This document shows positions 58,322 through 64,000 of a DNA stretch of 64,000 nucleotides, piece after piece; position 1 is the stretch's first letter, and the number at the start of each line of letters is the position of its first letter. The position numbers and the translations under genes were made by a program. Below the pieces are notes generated by a model, which saw nothing but the letters and a program-made list of their open reading frames with translations, had not been told where the DNA came from and made no database searches. This stretch comes from Nocardioides aromaticivorans (GTDB lineage: Bacteria; Actinomycetota; Actinomycetes; Propionibacteriales; Nocardioidaceae). The stretch is taken from assembly GCF_013408525.1 (NCBI RefSeq), contig NZ_JACBZM010000001.1:1178001-1242000 (forward strand), read 5' to 3'.

Positions 58322-60178
58322 TCAGCGCACGGTGCAGGACGACGGCACGGTGCCGTTCGAGCTGCTCGGGAAGGCCCCCGGCGTCACCGACAGCCGCACG
58401 TCGCCGGTCTGCTCCGGCCCGCTGCTCATGACGAACTCGACCGAGTGCCGCTCCTGGGGCTGGAACTCCAGGCCGATCCGGACCAGGCCACGACCGGCGA
58501 GGCGCTCCACGACCGGGTGGGCGACGCGCTGGCCGTCGATCGACAGCTCCGTGACGTCGCCGTCGACGGGCGAGGTCACGTAGATGACCAGCAGCTGGTC
58601 GCCCGGCTCCACCCGCTGGTGGCGGTAGCCCTCCCCCGTGATCGACGGGGGCAGCGCGCGTGCGTCGGGCGGGGTGTCGCTGTGGAAGTCGATCGCCCCG
58701 GAGATCACCTGGCGGTCGCCGACGCACGAGCGCGAGACCACGCGGGCGTCGTACTTGAGGTAGTACTGCATCTTCGTCGGGCCGCCGTCGTTGATGAAGA
58801 TCCCGACGCCGGGGTCCTTGCTCGCCTTGTCGGAGAACTCGCCGGCGATCATGGTGCCGGCGATCTCGGCCTCGTTGTCGGCCTCGAAGCTGGCCATCCG
58901 GATCCGGCCCTCCATGACGCCGGTGACCAGCCCCCGGATCGACTCCGCCGAATCGCCGCGCCCGGCGGCGAAGGCGTTGAAGACGGCCTTCGCGACGGCC
59001 TGCTGGTAGTCGCTGTGGATCTCGCGGTCGTTGGTCAGGCGGTAGATCTCGTTCTCGACGCCCCACACGACGTTGCCGGAGTTGACCGGCCGATACCCCG
59101 GTACGGCGACCGGGCCGGTCCCGCGCAGCAGGTAGGACACCGCCACGGGGTCCACGAAGAACATGCCGTCCAGGCGCCCGCCGACCCCACGCTCCCAGCG
59201 CTTGCGGATGATCTCGGCGGACCGCTGGAAGTCCGGCGTCAGCGTGGCGTCGACCGCGGCCAGGTTGAGGATCCGCCCGAAGATGCGGTCCTCCTCGTCG
59301 GTGAGGGTCACGACCGGTGCGCGGCTGGTCTTCGCGAGCTCCGACATGTCCATCTGCTCGACGATGTCGACGCGGCCGTCCTTCATCCGCACCAGGGACA
59401 GGGCGCCGGGGAGTCCGCCGCCGCTGCGCAGCTCGGCGTTGTTCTGCAGGACCATCAGGTAGTAGCGCGGCCGGTCCGTGCCCATCATCCGCGGGATCAT
59501 CCGGGCGGCGCGGTACGTCGACCCGAGGGTCCCGCGCGCGTCGTCGACCAGGGTGCGCAGCCGGTCGAACTGGTTGCGGACAGGGCCGACGAAGTGGCTG
59601 GAGTCGACCTTCGCCAGGGTCGTGGCGGCATCGTCGAACGCCTGCTCGCTGTGCCGGGCCGGCTCCTGCATCGCGGTGATCTGCTCGACCGGGAAGCGGC
59701 CGTCGTCCGGCTGGAAGGTCTCGGCCGTCACCAGGTCGGCGGCGTCGGCGATCGGCCCGAGGCCGTCGGTGCCGATGTCGTCGAGCACCTCGGCGACGGT
59801 GGCGACGCCCTCGGCGTCGTCGCCGAACACCGGCAACGCCTCGAGGACGGCCCAGGTCGGGCCGGAGGTGTGGTCGCGGGCCGACTCCGCGGCCTCGCGG
59901 TAGTCGGCCATCGCCGCGCGGGCGCCGTCGGCGTCGGCGCGGACCAGGGCGGCGCGCATGATCGTCGCGCTGTCCCGCACCTGCGCGAGGTCCCTGTTGG
60001 TCGCCCACACGGTCCAGACCGTCCACAGGACGGCGAGCAGCGCGACCACCCCGAGGCCGGCGAGCACCACCAGCCGGGGCCGCTCGCGGCGCAGCTGCCG
60101 CAACCGGCGCACGAAGCGCGACGCGGGAGTGGAACGGCGCCGGCGCCGGACCGGAGCGTCGAGGGATCCGTCGGTCAC
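58322..60178 (-). CDS. DUF4012-domain membrane protein
   Basis: A 618-residue protein. A basic N terminus precedes one membrane helix (LVVLAGLGVVALLAVLWTVW); the rest lies outside. YYLMVLQNNAELRSGGGLPGALSLV is the DUF4012 signature, with an earlier helical section and a C-terminal beta-rich part. Such proteins are encoded with polysaccharide genes; they may help assembly or attachment at the surface. It is divergent from the Wzz/kinase gene. Confidence 0.88.
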   Translation of the reverse strand: MTDGSLDAPVRRRRRSTPASRFVRRLRQLRRERPRLVVLAGLGVVALLAVLWTVWTVWATNRDLAQVRDSATIMRAALVRADADGARAAMADYREAAESARDHTSGPTWAVLEALPVFGDDAEGVATVAEVLDDIGTDGLGPIADAADLVTAETFQPDDGRFPVEQITAMQEPARHSEQAFDDAATTLAKVDSSHFVGPVRNQFDRLRTLVDDARGTLGSTYRAARMIPRMMGTDRPRYYLMVLQNNAELRSGGGLPGALSLVRMKDGRVDIVEQMDMSELAKTSRAPVVTLTDEEDRIFGRILNLAAVDATLTPDFQRSAEIIRKRWERGVGGRLDGMFFVDPVAVSYLLRGTGPVAVPGYRPVNSGNVVWGVENEIYRLTNDREIHSDYQQAVAKAVFNAFAAGRGDSAESIRGLVTGVMEGRIRMASFEADNEAEIAGTMIAGEFSDKASKDPGVGIFINDGGPTKMQYYLKYDARVVSRSCVGDRQVISGAIDFHSDTPPDARALPPSITGEGYRHQRVEPGDQLLVIYVTSPVDGDVTELSIDGQRVAHPVVERLAGRGLVRIGLEFQPQERHSVEFVMSSGPEQTGDVRLSVTPGAFPSSSNGTVPSSCTVR

Positions 60179-60237
60179 GAGGACACGCCCCGACGGCGGT
60201 TCTGGTGGTCACTCACCGGAAGGTGTGTGCTGTTGAC

Positions 60238-60243
60238 TAGGAT
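60238..60243 (+). promoter_or_regulatory. -10 hexamer TAGGAT of the polysaccharide kinase gene
   Basis: TAGGAT, eight bases before the TTG at 60252 (a GTG follows six nt later). Confidence 0.55.
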
Positions 60244-60251
60244 CACCTCAC

Positions 60252-61685
60252 TTGTCCGTGGCACACGGTACCGACAGCAAGGGTTGGGTCTTGGACTTCA
60301 AGCAGTTTCTGGTCGTGCTGCGCCGTCGCTGGCTCACGGTGGTGCTCCTCATCGTGATCGCCCTCGGCGTCGCGGCGGGCATCACCTTCACGCGCACCCC
60401 GATGTACGAGTCCAAGGCACAGGTGCTGCTGACGGTCGACGTCTCCAAGGCGAGCGACTCCTACGCCACCTACTTCACCGTGACGCAGCGCGCGACGACG
60501 TACGCCAAGGTCGCGAAGAGCACGGAGCTCGCGGAGGAGGTCATCGACGACCTCAACCTGACGATCACGCCGGAGAAGTTCGCCGACCGGGTCAGCGCCG
60601 AGGTCGTGGAGGCCACCTCCCTGATCGAGATCAAGATCAAGGACGAGAACGCCCGCGACGCGCAGAAGATCGCGAGCGCCTTCACCGCGCAGTACACCGA
60701 CTACGTCAAGAACCTCGAGCAGCTCACCGGCACCGAGGCGGCCGTCCAGCTCAAGCAGACGGACCAGGCGACGTACAACCCCGACAAGGTCAGCCCCACC
60801 ACGCTGCTCAACTTCATCGTGGCCGGCCTGATCGGCCTCCTGCTCGGCATCGGCCTCGCGGTCGCCCGCGAGCTGCTCGACCGCACGATCCGCACGGCCG
60901 ACCACGTCGCCGAGCTGACCGAGTCGCCGGTCCTGGCCAGCATCGGCTTCGACGGCGACATCCGCTCCGCGCCGCTGCTCACCGACCTCGGTGGCTTCGC
61001 TGCCCGCACCGAGGCCTTCCGCCTGCTGCGGACCAACCTGCAGTTCATCGACCTCGACCACCAGCCGCGCTGCCTCGTCATCAGCAGCGCCGTGCCCGGC
61101 GAGGGCAAGACGATGACGTCGACCAACCTCGCCGTCGCGCTCGCGCAGACCGGCCGCAACACGCTGATCATCGACGCCGACCTCCGCCGGCCCCGGGTCG
61201 CCACGACGCTGGGCCTCGACCCCGCGATCGGCCTCACCACCGCGCTCGTCGGCAAGACCGAGATCCACGACGCGATCCAGGTCCACGAGGCCAGCGGCCT
61301 GCACGTGCTCGCCAGCGGCGCCAAGCCGCCGAACCCGACCGAGATCCTGCAGTCGAAGATCACCCACGACCTGATCCGGCGCCTCCGGTCGTCGTACGAC
61401 ATGGTGATCATCGACGCGCCGCCGCTGCTGCCGGTCGCCGACGCGTCGGTCCTGGCCAAGCTCGCCGACGGCGTCATCGTCGTCGTGCGGCACGCCAAGA
61501 CCACCAAGGACCAGGTCAACGAGGCCATCAACCGCCTCAACCAGGTCGGCGCCCGTCTCTACGGCGTCGTCGTCAACATGGTCGCGAAGCGTGCCGTCGG
61601 CTCGTATTACTACTACTACTACGAGGAGACCGCCCCGTCGGGACGCGGCAAGGGTGGCTCTTCCGGCGGTCGTCGCCGGGCCTGA
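60252..61685 (+). CDS. Wzz-type chain-length regulator fused to bacterial tyrosine kinase
   Basis: A 477-residue protein. Residues 1-190 are a Wzz domain: helix 1 (WLTVVLLIVIALGVAAGI), an extracytoplasmic section and helix 2 (NFIVAGLIGLLLGIGLAV). Residues 230-450 are a BY-kinase: Walker A SAVPGEGKTM, Walker A' LIIDADLRRP and Walker B VIIDAPPLL. The C terminus has six adjacent Tyr (SYYYYYYEE), the autophosphorylation cluster, then a Gly/Arg tail. It sets polymer length and controls export. TTG start listed; GTG at 60258 is possible. Confidence 0.92.
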   Translation: MSVAHGTDSKGWVLDFKQFLVVLRRRWLTVVLLIVIALGVAAGITFTRTPMYESKAQVLLTVDVSKASDSYATYFTVTQRATTYAKVAKSTELAEEVIDDLNLTITPEKFADRVSAEVVEATSLIEIKIKDENARDAQKIASAFTAQYTDYVKNLEQLTGTEAAVQLKQTDQATYNPDKVSPTTLLNFIVAGLIGLLLGIGLAVARELLDRTIRTADHVAELTESPVLASIGFDGDIRSAPLLTDLGGFAARTEAFRLLRTNLQFIDLDHQPRCLVISSAVPGEGKTMTSTNLAVALAQTGRNTLIIDADLRRPRVATTLGLDPAIGLTTALVGKTEIHDAIQVHEASGLHVLASGAKPPNPTEILQSKITHDLIRRLRSSYDMVIIDAPPLLPVADASVLAKLADGVIVVVRHAKTTKDQVNEAINRLNQVGARLYGVVVNMVAKRAVGSYYYYYYEETAPSGRGKGGSSGGRRRA

Positions 61686-61763
61686 TCGGCACTGCTCGGG
61701 CGCCGGAACCCACCTGTTCCCGAGAAGTTTCGAAGACGTCGCATCAGTACTGATAAGCCCTGC

Positions 61764-61769
61764 TATCTT
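61764..61769 (+). promoter_or_regulatory. -10 hexamer TATCTT of the TylF-like gene
   Basis: TATCTT, six bases before the GTG at 61776; leaderless pattern. Confidence 0.6.
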
Positions 61770-61775
61770 CGCCCG

Positions 61776-62624
61776 GTGACGACGACCCCCGACGAGCTTC
61801 GCGAGCTCTACCTCGACCTGATGAAGCGCACCCTGACGGGCGCCCTGATGGAGGACAACGACTCGATCCTGGGCGGTGTCCGGACCGCCGGATCCCCGTC
61901 ACTGAAGAAGAAGCTGGCCAACGCGGCCGGCAGCGCGGCGCAGAAGTTCGGCTTCGAGATCTCCTACAAGAAGCCCTACGACCCCGCCCTGCGCGAGACC
62001 GGAAGCGACTGGCCGGCCCGCTCGGAGTCGATGATCGGCCTCAAGCGGATGCAGAACATCCAGGACGCGATCAGCGCGATCATCGAGGACGACGTCCCCG
62101 GTGACTTCATCGAGACCGGCGTCTGGCGCGGCGGCGCGTGCATCTTCATGCGCGCCAACCTCAAGGCGTGGGGCGACACCAAGCGGACCGTGTGGCTCGC
62201 CGACTCGTTCCAGGGCCTGCCGGCGCCGAACGTCAAGGACTTCCCGGCCGACCAGGGCGACACCTTCTACCTCCAGACCGGCCTGTCCGTCGGCGAGGCC
62301 GCGGTGCGCCACAACTTCGAGCGCTACAACCTGCTCGACGACCAGGTGAAGTTCCTCGTCGGCTGGTTCAAGGACACGCTGCCCACGGCGCCCGCCGAGA
62401 GCTACTCGCTCATCCGCCTCGACGGCGACCTCTACGAGTCGACGATCCAGGCGCTCGACGCGCTCTACCCGAAGCTGTCGCCCGGCGGCTTCTGCATCAT
62501 CGACGACTACGGCACGCTGCCCGACCAGGCCGGCAAGGCGGTCCACGACTACCGCGAGCAGCACGGCATCACCGACGAGATCATCGACATCGACGGCAAC
62601 GGCGCCTACTGGCGCAAGTCCTGA
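61776..62624 (+). CDS. TylF/MycF-family sugar O-methyltransferase
   Basis: A 282-residue SAM methyltransferase: GDFIETGVWRGGACIFMRA is the SAM-binding block, WLADSFQGLPAP the family mark, LIRLDGDLYESTIQAL and CIIDDYG hold the metal-binding Asp residues. Relatives methylate deoxysugars (macrocin); here a sugar of the exopolysaccharide is likely. The following gene starts 15 nt later. Confidence 0.9.
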   Translation: MTTTPDELRELYLDLMKRTLTGALMEDNDSILGGVRTAGSPSLKKKLANAAGSAAQKFGFEISYKKPYDPALRETGSDWPARSESMIGLKRMQNIQDAISAIIEDDVPGDFIETGVWRGGACIFMRANLKAWGDTKRTVWLADSFQGLPAPNVKDFPADQGDTFYLQTGLSVGEAAVRHNFERYNLLDDQVKFLVGWFKDTLPTAPAESYSLIRLDGDLYESTIQALDALYPKLSPGGFCIIDDYGTLPDQAGKAVHDYREQHGITDEIIDIDGNGAYWRKS

Positions 62625-62639
62625 CCCGAAGGGATCCAC

Positions 62640-63449
62640 GTGCCTGCCCTCCGCAGCACCTCCCACCTCACCAAGCGCATCCGGCAGACGCCGGGCCTGT
62701 TCCGCAACTTCCCCACGGTCTTCTGGGACCTCGGGACGCAGCGGACGCGCTTCGCCCGCGACGAGATGACCCTGCACCTGCGCAACGGCTACCAGGTGAC
62801 CATCCCGAACGCCGACGGTGCCCGTTACCCGATCTACGAGATCTTCGCCGACGACGCCTACGGCATGGCCGAGCTGACGCGGGGCCTGTCGCCGAAGGCG
62901 GCCGTGCTCGACATCGGCGGCCAGGTCGGGTGCTTCGCGCTCGCGGTGGCCGCCGAGCTGCCGCAGGCGACGGTCCACGTCTACGAGGCGTCGCCGACCA
63001 GTGCGTCGTACGCCGAGCGCAACGTGCGTGACAACGGCCTCGCCTCGCGGGTGAGCGTGCACGCCGCCGCGCTGGCCGGCGAGGACGGCGAGTTCTCGCT
63101 CATCGACAACGGCGACGCCAGCGTGCTCAACGGCATCACGGCGCGCGAGGGGAAGGAGGTCGTCGTCCCGGCGGTCTCCTTCGACAATGCGGTCGCCGCC
63201 GCGCGGGCCGACGGCAACCCCGTCGAGCTGGTGAAGATGGACGTCGAGGGCGCCGAGTACGACGTCGTGCTCCGCTCCTCCCCCGCGTCCTGGGCGGACG
63301 TGCGCGCGGTCGCGCTGGAGTACCACCCGGTGGCCGGCCACTCGCTCGACGAGCTCCTCGCCTTCCTCGCGCCCCTGGGCCTGACGCCGTACCACCAGGA
63401 GGACGGCACCGAGCCGGGCCTGGGGATGGTCTGGCTCCGGCGCGCATGA
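62640..63449 (+). CDS. FkbM-family methyltransferase
   Basis: A 269-residue protein: VLDIGGQVGCFALAVAAEL binds SAM, VYEASPTSASYAERNVRDNG, and VKMDVEGAEYDVVL is the FkbM mark. It methylates an oxygen of a polysaccharide or lipid sugar. GAAGGGA precedes the GTG. Confidence 0.9.
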   Translation: MPALRSTSHLTKRIRQTPGLFRNFPTVFWDLGTQRTRFARDEMTLHLRNGYQVTIPNADGARYPIYEIFADDAYGMAELTRGLSPKAAVLDIGGQVGCFALAVAAELPQATVHVYEASPTSASYAERNVRDNGLASRVSVHAAALAGEDGEFSLIDNGDASVLNGITAREGKEVVVPAVSFDNAVAAARADGNPVELVKMDVEGAEYDVVLRSSPASWADVRAVALEYHPVAGHSLDELLAFLAPLGLTPYHQEDGTEPGLGMVWLRRA

Positions 63450-63459
63450 CCTCCCGACG

Positions 63460-64000
63460 ATGAGCCGGCTCCCGAGTCGCCTCCAGCCGCTGTGGCCGCT
63501 GGTCAAGCGGGGACACCGTGCCGGCGCGCTCGCGATCGGCGCCGTCTCCCGCCACACCACCGGGCCGCTGCGCGACGGGGTGCGGGCGGGGTCGGCGACG
63601 TCGCGCGCCACCGCGACCGCAGAGCCCGGCACGGTCACCTTCCACCCGGTGTCGCCGGCGGTCACCCTCGACCGCCCGGCGCCGCCGGGTGACCCCGCGG
63701 GCCTGACCTTCCTGTCCTCGCGCACCCGGACCGAGATCCCCGAGCGGTTCGTGCTCGAGCTGGCGGGCGGGCAGCTCATCAGCCGGCACGGCGCGGTCGT
63801 CACGGCGGGCGGCATCCTCGACAGCGAGACCAGCCACTACTTCGGCATCTCGTCGTGGCGCGAGCACCCCGTGTTCTGGAACCCGTGGCCGGCGAGGCCC
63901 GAGGTCGTCGACGGAACCGTGGCGGTGCTCTCCGCGCGCGGGACGGGCCACAACTTCTACCACTTCGTCACCGACGAGCTGCCCCGCATCGGCCTCCTGC
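63460..64000 (+). CDS. GT61-family glycosyltransferase (3' end outside window)
   Basis: The frame is open from the ATG at 63460 to the window edge (180 codons). After a basic N-terminal stretch, DSETSHYFGISSW and GTGHNFYHFVTDELPRIGLL match the N-terminal half of DUF563/GT61 glycosyltransferases. It is 10 nt after the FkbM gene and continues the polysaccharide operon. Confidence 0.82.
   Translation, partial: MSRLPSRLQPLWPLVKRGHRAGALAIGAVSRHTTGPLRDGVRAGSATSRATATAEPGTVTFHPVSPAVTLDRPAPPGDPAGLTFLSSRTRTEIPERFVLELAGGQLISRHGAVVTAGGILDSETSHYFGISSWREHPVFWNPWPARPEVVDGTVAVLSARGTGHNFYHFVTDELPRIGLL

Noticed and set aside
58445..61753. Plus-strand frame of 1102 residues
   Set aside because: It is antisense to DUF4012 and out of frame with the Wzz/kinase gene, both of which have clear domains.

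Overview
The window is about 72-74% G+C, with almost every start ATG or GTG, many 4-nt stop/start overlaps (ATGA, GTGA), mycothiol (mshA), CarD, SenX3-RegX3, GpgS and F420-dependent enzymes. It is chromosomal DNA of a high-GC actinobacterium; gene content and order fit Nocardioidaceae (Nocardioides-like), an inference without a database search. No rRNA, tRNA, CRISPR or phage was seen. About 65 protein genes are supported, densely packed on both strands.

Layout. 1-6.4 kb: Mo-cofactor oxidoreductase (cut by the window edge), ispF, hydrolase, NirD-like protein, ispD, a degenerate IspD paralogue, carD and a UbiA-type prenyltransferase with a very acidic N terminus. 6.5-13 kb: lipoprotein, gpmA, a TetR/MFS pair with two operators, then phoU divergent from senX3-regX3 with a PHO-box-like direct repeat between them. 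13-18.4 kb: EamA exporter, a DGPF protein plus ECF42-type sigma factor behind a matching promoter, a PEP-mutase-like enzyme, YbjN and mshA. 18.6-22.6 kb: an SDR gene and a compact peptide-modification locus (nucleotidyltransferase, 33-aa precursor, B2 protease, HPr-kinase-like protein, PqqD/B1 protein) that resembles a paeninodin-type lasso peptide cluster but has no cyclase. 22.7-31.8 kb: racemase, transporters, typA, an F420 oxidoreductase, an endonuclease-fold protein, enoyl-CoA hydratase and rhomboid. 31.9-41 kb: folP2-gpgS block, amidase, galE, the dTDP-rhamnose genes (rfbA, rfbB and a fused rfbC-rfbD) and manA. 41-51 kb: DUF2516/HbhA-like/XRE block, a three-domain APS kinase-phosphatase fusion, a TauE exporter, an IS481-type element with target duplication, UDP-sugar dehydrogenase and cysDN. 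51.4-58.2 kb: YgfZ-nucleotidyltransferase-Fur-nitrobindin operon, DsrE, methyltransferase, dtd, thioredoxin and a thiosulfate sulfurtransferase operon preceded by a Cys-ending leader peptide. 58.3-64 kb: the start of an exopolysaccharide locus (DUF4012, Wzz/BY-kinase, TylF and FkbM methyltransferases, GT61), running off the right edge.

Themes. Sulfur assimilation is spread over three places (APS kinase fusion plus TauE, cysDN, sulfurtransferase plus leader peptide). Cell-envelope sugar supply (galE, rfb genes, manA, ugd) feeds the polysaccharide locus. At least twenty genes carry a TAnnnT hexamer 6-8 nt before the start codon, which points to widespread leaderless mRNAs. Gene junctions, especially convergent ones, hold palindromes or phased arrays of short words, each junction with its own word.

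The strongest candidates for something new are the cyclase-less peptide cluster (19.3-22.6 kb), the APS kinase/low-molecular-weight phosphatase fusion (42.6-44.5 kb), and the 21/22-nt phased inverted word arrays (31.8 and 51.2 kb). All functions are read from motifs and family knowledge; no search or computation was run.
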